33,652 bases of DNA from the NCBI GenBank assembly GCA_913056385.1, contig CAJXND010000020.1, positions 1 through 33,652 on the forward strand, given 5' to 3'. Position 1 is the stretch's first letter. The number at the start of each line of letters is the position of its first letter. The notes under the pieces were generated by a model that saw only the letters and a list, made by a program, of their open reading frames with translations, did not search any database and was not told the origin of the DNA. The position numbers and the translations under genes were made by a program. Of the stretch, positions 7,764-15,835 are shown in pieces. The stretch comes from an uncultured Ectothiorhodospiraceae bacterium. GTDB taxonomy: Bacteria > Pseudomonadota > Gammaproteobacteria > Nitrococcales > Nitrococcaceae.

Positions 7764-8119
7764 CCGTGCTCAGCTTCTTCAACTACTGGGCCGTGATCGT
7801 GCTGATGATGATCGGCTACTACTGCATGATCGTGCGCGGCAACATGATCAAGAAGATCATCGGCCTGGGGATTTTCCAGACCTCGGTCTTCATCCTGTTC
7901 ATCTCGGCGGGCAAGGTGATCGGAGGCGCCACGCCCGTTCTGCGCGAAGGCGTCGACGTCTACTCCAATCCCCTGCCGCATGTGCTTATCCTCACCGCGA
8001 TCGTGGTGGGCATTGCCACCACGGCGGTGGGGCTCGCCCTGACGGTGCGCATTCGCGAGGCCTACGGCAGCATTGACGATGACGCCATCGACGCCGTCGA
8101 GGGGGATGATCGCGCATGA
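7760..8119 (+). CDS. mnhC: Mrp-type Na+/H+ antiporter subunit C (NuoK-like)
   Basis: Three-helix NuoK-related subunit; 119 residues. The family motifs are MIKKIIGLGIFQTSVFILFIS and PLPHVLILTAIVVGIATTAVGLAL. The GTG at 7760 overlaps the mnhB TGA and gives the usual family length. The same frame is open back to 7424, but that stretch only shadows mnhB. The C-terminus is acidic. The stop overlaps the ATG of the next gene (ATGA). Confidence 0.92.
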   Translation: MTVLSFFNYWAVIVLMMIGYYCMIVRGNMIKKIIGLGIFQTSVFILFISAGKVIGGATPVLREGVDVYSNPLPHVLILTAIVVGIATTAVGLALTVRIREAYGSIDDDAIDAVEGDDRA

Positions 8120-9603
8120 GTTCGATCACCGAGCTGATGCCCTTCATCGTGCTCATTCCGCTGATCGCCGGCCCGATCTGCGCGCTGCTGCCGGGCCGCG
8201 CCCTGCCGTGGCTGCTGACGACGGTAAGCATGGCGACCGCCTTCGTGCTCTCGGCGATGACCCTGGCCGCGGTATTCGACGGCGCCACCCTGAGCTACGC
8301 CTTCGGCAACTGGGCGCCGCCCGTCGGCATCGAATACCGGGTCGATGCCGCCAATGCCTTCGTGGCCCTGCTGATCACCGGGGTCGCGTCGGTTCTGCTG
8401 CCCTGGGGACGGCCGATCGTGGATGCCGAGGTGCCCGAGCGGCAGGGCAGTTTCTATGCCCTGCTGCTCATCGCCCTCGCCGGGCTGCTGGGTATCACCC
8501 TCACCGGTGACGTATTCAACGTCTTCGTGTTCCTCGAGATCTCGTCGCTCGCCACCTACGGACTGATCGCCCATGGCCGGGATCGACGTGCGCTGCTCGC
8601 CGCTTTCCGCTACCTGATCATGGGCACGGTGGGGGCCACCTTCCTGCTCATCGGCATCGCCTTCCTCTACATACTGACCGGGACGCTGAACATGGCCGAT
8701 CTGGCGACGCGTCTGCCGTCAACGGAGGCGTCCCGGGCCATGCAGGTGGCGCTGGGCTTCATCGTGGTCGGCCTCGCCATCAAGCTCGCCCTGTTCCCGC
8801 TGCATCACTGGCTGCCGAATGCCTATACCTATGCCCCGTCGCTGATCAGTGCCCTGCTGGCCGCCACGGCCACCAAGGTAGCCCTGTACGTGATGCTGCG
8901 CTTCATCTACGACGTCTTCGAGCCGGGCTACAGTTTCACCGCCCTGCCCCTCAGCGCCGCCCTGATGGTCATGGCACTCGGCGGGATGTTCGCCGGATCC
9001 TGGCTGGCGATGATGCAGACCAACCTCAAGCGGATGCTGGCGTACTCGTCGGTGGCTCAGGTGGGCTACATGGTGCTGGGTGTCAGCCTGGTGACCCTCG
9101 CCGGTCTCACCGCCGCCTTCCTGCATCTGTTCAACCACGGCCTCATGAAGGCCGCGCTGTTCGCGAGTGCCGGCCTGGTGGCCTGGCGCTGCGGCAGCGT
9201 AAGGCTCGAGGACATGCGCGGCATTGGCCGCGAGATGCCGTGGACGCTCACCGCTTTCGCCCTGGCCGGTGTCAGCCTGATCGGGATTCCGCCCACCGCG
9301 GGCTTTATCAGCAAGTGGTACCTCATCAGTGCCGCCATGGAAGACGGCCAGATCTGGCTGGTGGTTCTGATCCTGATCACCTCGCTGATGGCGCTGGTGT
9401 ACATCGCGCGGGTGGTGGAAATCGCCTGGCTGCAGCCTCGCCCGGATGATGCGCCCGCCGTCCAGGAGGCTCACTGGACCCTGCTGGTCCCCGTCTGGCT
9501 GCTGGTGGCCGCGAATTTCTGGTTCGGAATCGATACGCGTCTGACGGTGGGCGGAGCAAGCATGGCCGCTGAGGCGCTGGTCGGAGGGAGGCTGCTGCCG
9601 TGA
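8116..9603 (+). CDS. mnhD: Mrp-type Na+/H+ antiporter subunit D, first copy (D1)
   Basis: Fourteen-helix antiporter-like subunit of the NuoL/M/N family; 495 residues. The residues of the proton path are all in place: Glu141 in VFLEISSLATY (helix 5), Lys223 in GLAIKLALFPLHHWLPNAY (helix 7), Lys254 in TATKVALYV (helix 8) and Lys400 in GFISKWYLI (helix 12). The sequence around helix 7, including the WLPNAYTYAP loop, is typical of MrpD. It is the most canonical of the three antiporter-like subunits here. Its stop overlaps the GTG of the next gene. Confidence 0.94.
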   Translation: MSSITELMPFIVLIPLIAGPICALLPGRALPWLLTTVSMATAFVLSAMTLAAVFDGATLSYAFGNWAPPVGIEYRVDAANAFVALLITGVASVLLPWGRPIVDAEVPERQGSFYALLLIALAGLLGITLTGDVFNVFVFLEISSLATYGLIAHGRDRRALLAAFRYLIMGTVGATFLLIGIAFLYILTGTLNMADLATRLPSTEASRAMQVALGFIVVGLAIKLALFPLHHWLPNAYTYAPSLISALLAATATKVALYVMLRFIYDVFEPGYSFTALPLSAALMVMALGGMFAGSWLAMMQTNLKRMLAYSSVAQVGYMVLGVSLVTLAGLTAAFLHLFNHGLMKAALFASAGLVAWRCGSVRLEDMRGIGREMPWTLTAFALAGVSLIGIPPTAGFISKWYLISAAMEDGQIWLVVLILITSLMALVYIARVVEIAWLQPRPDDAPAVQEAHWTLLVPVWLLVAANFWFGIDTRLTVGGASMAAEALVGGRLLP

Positions 9604-11060
9604 CCCCTTTCGCCGCCGTTGCCATCCCGTTCATCGGCGCCGCACTGATCGCTCTGGCGGCGCGGCGGCCCAGGCTACGCGATCTGATCTGCTTCGCGCT
9701 CCCGGTACCGCTGCTCCTGACGGTTATCAGCCTCGCGGTGAACCGCATCGCCGGTGGCGATGCGATGACGCAGCGGCTCATCGAGCTCGTGCCCGGGCTC
9801 GAAATCACGCTGGCGGTGCAGCCACTGGGGCTGATCTTCGCCCTGCTGGCCTCCACGCTCTACATTGTGGCCACCCCCTACGCGATCGGCTATCTGAAGG
9901 CCGGCGGCTACAGCAACCTGGCCCGTTTCATGGCCTGCTACGCCATCGCCCTGGGCGCCGCCATGGGCATCGCCTTCGCCGAGAACCTGCTCACCCTCTA
10001 TCTGTTCTATGAAATCCTCTCGGTGTCGACCTATCCGCTGGTGGCGCATACCGGTACGGAGAAGGCGCGGGCCGGCGCCCGCACCTACCTGGCGCTGCTG
10101 CTGGTGACCAGTGTCGGCCTGATGCTGCCGTCCATCATCTGGATCTGGGATGCCACCGGAACACTCAGCTTCAGCAGCGGCGGCATACTGGCCGGCGGCG
10201 TTGCGCCGGGGGCCGGTGCCCTGCTCCTGGTGGCGCTGCTCTTCGGCATCGGCAAGGCGGCACTGATGCCCTTCCACCGCTGGCTGCCGGCGGCCATGGT
10301 GGCGCCCACCCCCGTCTCGGCCCTGCTCCATGCCGTGGCCGTGGTCAAGGCCGGCGTCTTCAGCGTGCTGACGGTGGCGCTGTACGTGTTCGGGCTGGAT
10401 TACCTCCGCGAGTTGGTCACCCAGCCGTTCATGCTCTACGTCGCCGTGTTCACGATGCTCGCGGCCTCCCTGGTGGCGATGCACCAGGACAACCTCAAGG
10501 CCCGTCTTGCCTACTCCACGGTCAGCCAGCTCGCCTACATCGTCACCGGCGCGCTGCTGGCCACCGAGCTGGCGGCCATCGGTGGTGGGCTGCACATGCT
10601 CATGCATGGCTTCGGCAAGATCACCCTGTTCTTCTGTGCCGGCGCCATCTACGTGGCCAGCGGCATCAACACGGTCAGCGGCATGGACGGTCTCGCACGG
10701 CGTATGCCCCTGACCATGCTGGCGTTCTTCATCGGCGCGCTATGTGTCATCGGCCTGCCGCCCACCGGGGGGTTCTGGAGCAAGTGGTATCTGGTGAGCG
10801 GTGCCTGGAGCGCCGGGCAGTACGTCGTTGTGGGGGCGTTCATGCTGAGCACCCTCCTCAATGTGGGTTACCTCATGCCGCCGGTCATGCGCGCCTTTCT
10901 GCGCCCGGTCCCCGGCGATGATCCGGCCCACCGGCGGCTGGCGGAAGCGCCGCCGATGTGCCTGATTCCACTGCTCGTGACGGCGGCCGGTACTCTGGTG
11001 CTATTCATCCTTGCCGCCCCGGCCTATCAACTGCTCGCCATGGGCATCCAGGGACAGTGA
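9600..11060 (+). CDS. Antiporter-like subunit D2 (MrpD/MrpA N-terminal type)
   Basis: Second NuoL/M/N-type subunit; 486 residues, GTG start overlapping the previous TGA. The key charged residues are retained: Glu138 in LYLFYEILSVSTYP, Lys219 in GIGKAALMPFHRWLP, Lys250 in AVVKAGVFSV and Lys395 in GFWSKWYL. The helix-8 sequence VKAGVFSV resembles MrpA and NuoL more than D1 does. It may therefore fill the place of the N-terminal half of full-length MrpA, which this operon lacks. That assignment is inference; the family assignment is firm. It ends 13 bases before gene x. Confidence 0.88.
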   Translation: MTPFAAVAIPFIGAALIALAARRPRLRDLICFALPVPLLLTVISLAVNRIAGGDAMTQRLIELVPGLEITLAVQPLGLIFALLASTLYIVATPYAIGYLKAGGYSNLARFMACYAIALGAAMGIAFAENLLTLYLFYEILSVSTYPLVAHTGTEKARAGARTYLALLLVTSVGLMLPSIIWIWDATGTLSFSSGGILAGGVAPGAGALLLVALLFGIGKAALMPFHRWLPAAMVAPTPVSALLHAVAVVKAGVFSVLTVALYVFGLDYLRELVTQPFMLYVAVFTMLAASLVAMHQDNLKARLAYSTVSQLAYIVTGALLATELAAIGGGLHMLMHGFGKITLFFCAGAIYVASGINTVSGMDGLARRMPLTMLAFFIGALCVIGLPPTGGFWSKWYLVSGAWSAGQYVVVGAFMLSTLLNVGYLMPPVMRAFLRPVPGDDPAHRRLAEAPPMCLIPLLVTAAGTLVLFILAAPAYQLLAMGIQGQ

Positions 11061-11073
11061 GAAAGGAACTCGC

Positions 11074-11385
11074 ATGAAAGCCGTCAACGCCACCGCCCGC
11101 GTACTCGACGTCCTCGTCCAGCGTGCCCGGCTGCTGCGCTGGATCATGATCGGCCTGATGGGGCTCGTGGTGCTGATCGATATCCTGAAACCCTCCCATT
11201 ACAGCCGTTTTCCCTGGGATGGCATCCCCGGCTTCACCGCCGTTTATGCCTTCCTCGGTGCGCTGGCGCTGATCGGCCTCTACAAGGCGATCGGCTACGG
11301 GCTCGTCTATCGGCCGTCGGATTACTACACAAAACGGGATGGGCAGGCGCCAGAAGCGCGGGACGAGGAGTCCGCCGATGGCTGA
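11074..11385 (+). CDS. Unrecognised small membrane protein x inside the antiporter operon
   Basis: A 103-residue protein that I do not recognise. Two hydrophobic segments are visible, at about residues 22-38 (IMIGLMGLVVLIDILK) and 55-77 (AVYAFLGALALIGLYKAIG). They are separated by a short aromatic loop (HYSRFPWDGIPGF). The N-terminus is mildly basic; the tail (YRPSDYYTKRDG, then acidic) is soluble. An AAAGGA ribosome site lies ten bases upstream of the ATG, and the TGA overlaps the D3 start (ATGGCTGA). Its place between D2 and D3 suggests an accessory or connector subunit of the antiporter, but nothing in the sequence proves this. Confidence 0.8.
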   Translation: MKAVNATARVLDVLVQRARLLRWIMIGLMGLVVLIDILKPSHYSRFPWDGIPGFTAVYAFLGALALIGLYKAIGYGLVYRPSDYYTKRDGQAPEARDEESADG

Positions 11386-13060
11386 GTGGCTCCACCCGGC
11401 GCTACTGCTGATGCTGGGCGCGCTGCCACTGGGCGTGCTGCAGGGACGGTCACGGCAGGTATGGCAGCTGGCCCTGCCGCTACTGGTCCTGCTGCTGGTG
11501 GTCGCCCTCCCGGACGGAGCCCGGGTCACCCTGCACTTCGCCGGCGTGGAGCTCACGCCGCTGCGGGCGGACGGCCTGAGCCTCGTTTTCGCCTACATCT
11601 TTGCCCTCATCCTGTTCATCGGGAATATCTTCGCCCTGCAGGTCGACGACGGCGCGCAGCATGTCGCTGCCACGCTCTATGCCGCCTCCGGCCTGGGCGC
11701 GGTCCTGGCAGGTGATCTGATCACCCTGTACGTGTTCTGGGAGATCATGATGATCTCCTCGGTCTGGCTGATCTGGCGGCGACGGCGCCAGTCCGCCTAT
11801 GATGCAGGCTTCCGGTATCTGATTATCCATGCGCTCGGCGGGATGCTGCTGCTCGCCGGCATCATTGCCTACTGGCTGCACACCGGCAGCCTGGCCTTCG
11901 AGCCCCTGCAGGGTGGCGGACCGGCCTTCTGGCTGATTCTGGTGGCCTTCCTGATCAACGCCGCCGCGCCGCCACTGCATGCCTGGCTGCCGGATGCCTA
12001 TCCAGAGGCCACGGTCACCGGCACGGTATTCCTCAGCGCCTTCACCACCAAGACGGCGGTCTACGTGCTGGCCCGAGGCTTCCCCGGCACCGAGCTGCTG
12101 GTCTGGCTCGGCGTGCTGATGACCCTCTATGGCGTCACCTATGCCTTCCTGGTCAATGACATCCGCCGGCTGCTCGCCTACCACATCGTCAGCCAGGTGG
12201 GCTACATGGTGGCCGGCGTCGGGCTGGGCAGCGCGCTTGCAATCAGCGGCACCGCCGCGCATGCCTTCACCCACATCCTCTACAAGGCACTACTGCTGAT
12301 GGGTGCCGGCGCCGTGCTGCAGATGACCGGCCGCAGCCGCCTGACCGAACTGGGCGGGCTGTACCGAAGCATGCCGATCACCTTCCTGCTCTATATGGTA
12401 GGCGGTCTTTCCATTTCGGCCTTCCCGCTGTTCAGCGGCTTCGTGAGCAAGACCATGATCATCGAGGCGGCGGCGGTGGAGGGCCGGGCGGTCGTGTTCC
12501 TGCTGATGACCCTGGCGGGTGTCGGCACCTTCATGAGCACAACGCTCAAGCTGCCCTGGTACACCTTCATGGGACGGGATGCCGGCCTGCGGCCGCCGGA
12601 GGCCCCGCTGAACATGCGCGTCGCCATGGGCATCGCGGCTCTGCTCTGCTTTGTCATCGGGATCCTGCCGGGATGGCTGTACGCCATTCTCCCTTACCCC
12701 GTGGACTACAACGCCTACACGGCCAGCCATCTGATCAAGGAGATGGAGCTGCTGCTGTTCACCGGCCTTGCCTTCTTCCTCCTGCTCGGCGTGCTGGGCG
12801 GGAAGGACAAGCTGAGCCTCGACCTGGACTGGTTCTACCGCGTGCCGGGCAGGCAGGCAGTGCTCGCGCTGCGTAACTGGATCGTGACCGCCGACGGAAC
12901 GGTACGCGGGGCATTCATGCGTGTCTTCCGCCAGGCCGAGGATGCCACCACGCATCTGCGCCTCAGCGGGTGGCCGCTGCGAAGCTGGCCCACCGGCTCA
13001 ATGGCACTCTGGACCGCCATCGTACTGGCGACACTGCTGGTTTTCGGTCTGGGGCGCTAA
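11378..13060 (+). CDS. Antiporter-like subunit D3 (divergent, helix-7 Lys replaced)
   Basis: Third NuoL/M/N-type subunit; 560 residues from the ATG at 11378, chosen because GAGGAG lies seven bases upstream and the ATG overlaps the gene x stop. Glu122 (VFWEIMMIS), Lys225 (AFTTKTAVYV) and Lys358 (GFVSKTMI) match the proton-path positions. The helix-7 position has Asn194 (FLINAAAPPLHAWLPDAYPEA) instead of Lys. About 100 residues beyond the core carry a polar linker (DWFYRVPGRQAVLALRN...) and a final hydrophobic helix. It may be a structural or altered-coupling subunit. It is the last gene of the operon, with no clear terminator before the convergent tRNA gene. Confidence 0.88.
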   Translation: MAEWLHPALLLMLGALPLGVLQGRSRQVWQLALPLLVLLLVVALPDGARVTLHFAGVELTPLRADGLSLVFAYIFALILFIGNIFALQVDDGAQHVAATLYAASGLGAVLAGDLITLYVFWEIMMISSVWLIWRRRRQSAYDAGFRYLIIHALGGMLLLAGIIAYWLHTGSLAFEPLQGGGPAFWLILVAFLINAAAPPLHAWLPDAYPEATVTGTVFLSAFTTKTAVYVLARGFPGTELLVWLGVLMTLYGVTYAFLVNDIRRLLAYHIVSQVGYMVAGVGLGSALAISGTAAHAFTHILYKALLLMGAGAVLQMTGRSRLTELGGLYRSMPITFLLYMVGGLSISAFPLFSGFVSKTMIIEAAAVEGRAVVFLLMTLAGVGTFMSTTLKLPWYTFMGRDAGLRPPEAPLNMRVAMGIAALLCFVIGILPGWLYAILPYPVDYNAYTASHLIKEMELLLFTGLAFFLLLGVLGGKDKLSLDLDWFYRVPGRQAVLALRNWIVTADGTVRGAFMRVFRQAEDATTHLRLSGWPLRSWPTGSMALWTAIVLATLLVFGLGR

Positions 13061-13077
13061 GCGGGAAGCGATGGAAC

Positions 13078-13153
<76 letters not shown>

Positions 13154-13201
13154 AACCGGATCGCAATCTTAGACGAGCCGCCCCTTTCAGACAAGCGCGG
13201 A

Positions 13202-13678
13202 CTAGCGCCAGCAGGCCCGAATCGACGCCGAATCGGTGAGCACCGGGCCGCTGCTCACCGGCATCACCCCGCGCTGACCATTATCCCGATAGACGAGGGC
13301 CATGCAGGCCGGAGCGGCGCTCGCGGCCGGCGTTGCGTCCCCCCTGAGCCTGGCACGTAGCTGCCAGGCAATCGGATCCGCGGTCACGGCGACCCAGTCT
13401 GCCTCGTCCGGCACCCCCGCCTCGAAGACATAGGCCGGCGATAGCGACGCGATGCAGGCCGCGCCGGACTCCATCGGCGCAAAGCCGGCATAACTGCCCT
13501 CGCGCAACCGATGCCGCTCGAGCCGGCCGGCGACCTCGAGCAGGCAGGCCCCGGCCTGTACACTCCGGACCCGCTCAACGGGTTGCAGGTATCCCGGCAC
13601 CGCCAGCGTGGCGAGGATCGCGATGATGGTCAGTACGACCAGCATTTCCAGCAGGGTGAATCCCGTCCGTCTCCGCAT
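13202..13678 (-). CDS. pilE: PilE-type type IV minor pilin
   Basis: 158 residues with a class III signal: basic MRRRTG, cleavage before FTLLEM, and Glu5 present. A hydrophobic helix (LVVLTIIAILATLAVPGYL) follows, then a globular domain with a Cys close to the C-terminus (RACWR) that can form the usual disulfide, plus further Cys residues near 43, 74 and 125. The PilE-like family is common in gammaproteobacterial minor-pilin clusters, often with FimT, PilV, PilW, PilX and PilY1. Here only a FimT-like gene is nearby, divergent. The prepilin peptidase gene is at 28663-29460. Assigned from the N-terminus and the Cys pattern. Confidence 0.8.
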   Translation of the reverse strand: MRRRTGFTLLEMLVVLTIIAILATLAVPGYLQPVERVRSVQAGACLLEVAGRLERHRLREGSYAGFAPMESGAACIASLSPAYVFEAGVPDEADWVAVTADPIAWQLRARLRGDATPAASAAPACMALVYRDNGQRGVMPVSSGPVLTDSASIRACWR

Positions 13679-13769
13679 GCCACTACTCTGCCGCCATCCG
13701 ACCGGCGGGCAGCACCCGGGCCGACCATTGCGTTAGATTGGTCGACCGTCGGTTGCCATGGAGGGCGCA

Positions 13770-14303
13770 ATGCGAAGGGAACGGGGGGTGAGTCTGCCGG
13801 GTCTCATGCTGACGCTGACACTGGCGGCGATACTGACCACACTCGCCGCGCCGGTCTTCTCGGGCATCGCGGCGGATGCCCGTTTGCAGAGCGGGACCGA
13901 ACGGCTCTATATGGCCTTCTGGTACGCCCGCAGCGAGGCCATCATGCGCGGGCGCACCGTCGTGGTGGCAGCCCGCGACGGGGACTGGGGGTCAGGCTGG
14001 CAGATATTCGTCGACGCCAGCCGCGATGGCCATCGCCAGCGTGGAGAGGACCTCCTGCGCCGGTCGGAAGGACCGGGCCCGACGCTGTCTGTGCAAGCCA
14101 ACGCCGGCATCGGGACGGCCGTTCATTACCGGGCCGATGGCCGGACACGACGGCCGAGCGGCAGCCTGCAGATGGGGACCGTCGTCCTCTGTCACGGTGC
14201 GGCGGATGACGCTGACCGGCGCGGCCAGGGTGTCATTATCAATGCCGCGGGGCGCCCGCGGATCACCGGCGATCCGCCGCGCATGGATGACGGTCGGTGC
14301 TGA
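13770..14303 (+). CDS. FimT/GspH-like pseudopilin lacking Glu5
   Basis: 177 residues resembling GspH/FimT pseudopilins: an N-terminal helix ending in LAAPVFSGIAADARLQSGTERLYMAFWYARSEAIMRG, then VVVAARDGDWGSGWQIFVD. The spacing of the ARSEA and GWQIF blocks is typical of the family. The prepilin cleavage site would be G|VSLPGLML, where Pro and Gly replace the usual Ile-Glu at positions 4 and 5. The ATG at 13770 is preferred to 13758 because GGAGGG ends five bases before it. Its TGA abuts the convergent ispH stop. It may be a FimT involved in pilus assembly or DNA uptake. Confidence 0.72.
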   Translation: MRRERGVSLPGLMLTLTLAAILTTLAAPVFSGIAADARLQSGTERLYMAFWYARSEAIMRGRTVVVAARDGDWGSGWQIFVDASRDGHRQRGEDLLRRSEGPGPTLSVQANAGIGTAVHYRADGRTRRPSGSLQMGTVVLCHGAADDADRRGQGVIINAAGRPRITGDPPRMDDGRC

Positions 14304-15287
14304 TCAGTCGACGACGGTCTTGATCTCGCCGCGCTTGGGGATGGCCCGCAACAGATCCCGGGGCATGGAGAACACGACATCCTCCGTATAGCTGCCGCCG
14401 GTATCCGGGCGCCGGGCGCCCCACGAGACGAGCTCGTCGATCACCTCCTGGACCAGCGACTCGGGCGCTGATGCGCCGGCCGTGACACCGATGCATCCGG
14501 CGTCGGCGACCCAGTCGCGCTGCAACTCGGCGGCGCGGTCGATCTGATGGGCCGGCACATTCATGCGCTCGGCCAGCTCCGTCAGACGCCGGGTATTGGA
14601 GCTGTTGGCGGAGCCGACCACGATCATGACGTCCACCTCGCCCGCCAGTTCGCGCACCGCGTCCTGACGGTTCTGCGTGGCATAGCAGATGTCGTCCTTC
14701 CGCGGCCCCTGGATGGCCGGGAAACGGGCCTGCAGGGCCTCGATGACCGATGCGGTGTCATCCATGGACAACGTGGTCTGCGTGACGAAGGCGAGATCAG
14801 TCTCGTTGCGGACGCTCAGGTTCTGCGCATCCTCGGGCGTCTCCACCAGATAGATGCCCGCCTGGTCCGCCCCCTCGCCGACATACTGGCCGAGGGTGCC
14901 CTCCACTTCGGGATGCCCGTCATGACCGATCAGGATCACCTCACGCCCCTGGCGGGCATGCTTGCGCACCTCCATGTGCACCTTGGTGACCAGCGGGCAG
15001 GTGGCATCGAATACATGCAGCCCCCGCTCCACGGCCTCGTCACGCACCGACTGGGAGACGCCATGCGCCGAGAAGATCAGTGTCGATCCGGCGGGAACGC
15101 CGTCCAGCTCCTCGACAAATATGGCGCCCTTGTCGCGCAGTTCATCAACGACCGTCCGGTTGTGGACCACCTCATGGCGTACGTAGATCGGCCGGCCGAA
15201 TGCCTCCAGCGCCTGCTCGACAATGCTGATGGCCCGATCGACGCCGGCACAGAATCCGCGGGGATTGGCGAGTCTGATTTCCTGCAT
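14304..15287 (-). CDS. ispH: 4-hydroxy-3-methylbut-2-enyl diphosphate reductase IspH
   Basis: Last enzyme of the MEP pathway: reduces HMBPP to IPP and DMAPP with a [4Fe-4S] cluster; 327 residues. The three cluster cysteines are Cys13 (RGFCAG), Cys97 (DATCPLV) and Cys201 ([11 protein letters not shown]). Substrate residues His42, His75 (SAHGVS), His125 and Glu127 (GHPEVEG) and the SANSSNT block are present. ATG 15287 is preferred; ATG 15293 would add two residues. The frame is open upstream to 15740, but that part only shadows lspA. It is last of murJ-ribF-ileS-lspA-ispH; the fkpB gene found between lspA and ispH in E. coli is absent. Confidence 0.96.
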   Translation of the reverse strand: MQEIRLANPRGFCAGVDRAISIVEQALEAFGRPIYVRHEVVHNRTVVDELRDKGAIFVEELDGVPAGSTLIFSAHGVSQSVRDEAVERGLHVFDATCPLVTKVHMEVRKHARQGREVILIGHDGHPEVEGTLGQYVGEGADQAGIYLVETPEDAQNLSVRNETDLAFVTQTTLSMDDTASVIEALQARFPAIQGPRKDDICYATQNRQDAVRELAGEVDVMIVVGSANSSNTRRLTELAERMNVPAHQIDRAAELQRDWVADAGCIGVTAGASAPESLVQEVIDELVSWGARRPDTGGSYTEDVVFSMPRDLLRAIPKRGEIKTVVD

Positions 15288-15328
15288 GTACATAGTCTCC
15301 CATGGAGATGAAGGTCGGGCAAAGGCCC

Positions 15329-15826
15329 TCAGCGGCCGCGGCGCCAGTCCCGCCAGGCCGTGACGAGGACCGCGACAACGCCCAGCGTGATGGCGCTGTC
15401 CGCCACGTTGAACGCCGGCCAGTGCCAGCCGCCGACATGCACATCGATGAAGTCGATCACGCCGCCGAGGCGAAGACGGTCGACCAGATTGCCCACCGCG
15501 CCGCCCAGTATCAGCCCCAGACCGACCACCTCCAGACGTTTTCCGGCGTCGAGGCCACGCAGCCAGAACAGCAGATAGACACCGACAGCGACCGCCACTG
15601 CGCTCAACAGCCAGCGCTGCCAGCCACCCCCGTCGGCGAGAAAGCTGAACGCGGCACCGGTGTTGAAGGCCAGCGTCAGGTTCAGCGCCGGCAGCAGCGG
15701 TAACGGCTGATAGGGTTCCAGGCCAGTCAGTGCCATCCACTTGGTGAACTGATCGGCGACCAGCACCACCACCGCCGCGGAAAGCCCCAGCGGCAGGCCA
15801 CTGCGAGCCAGACGTCTCACTGCCAT
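15329..15826 (-). CDS. lspA: Lipoprotein signal peptidase LspA
   Basis: Inner-membrane aspartic peptidase that cleaves prolipoprotein signal peptides after lipidation; 165 residues, the usual length. It has four hydrophobic segments. Family motifs are DQFTKW (residues 25-30), NTGAAFSFL (55-63), the first catalytic Asp116 in [17 protein letters not shown], and FNVAD with catalytic Asp143. It starts nine bases after ileS and is co-transcribed with ileS and ispH, as in many Gammaproteobacteria. Confidence 0.96.
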   Translation of the reverse strand: MAVRRLARSGLPLGLSAAVVVLVADQFTKWMALTGLEPYQPLPLLPALNLTLAFNTGAAFSFLADGGGWQRWLLSAVAVAVGVYLLFWLRGLDAGKRLEVVGLGLILGGAVGNLVDRLRLGGVIDFIDVHVGGWHWPAFNVADSAITLGVVAVLVTAWRDWRRGR

Positions 15827-15835
15827 CGCGCCGTC

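Noticed and set aside
14304-15740. Possible fusion protein with a 150-residue extension before IspH
   Set aside because: The extension is only the lspA region read in another frame; IspH has its own ATG at the family position and a ribosome site.
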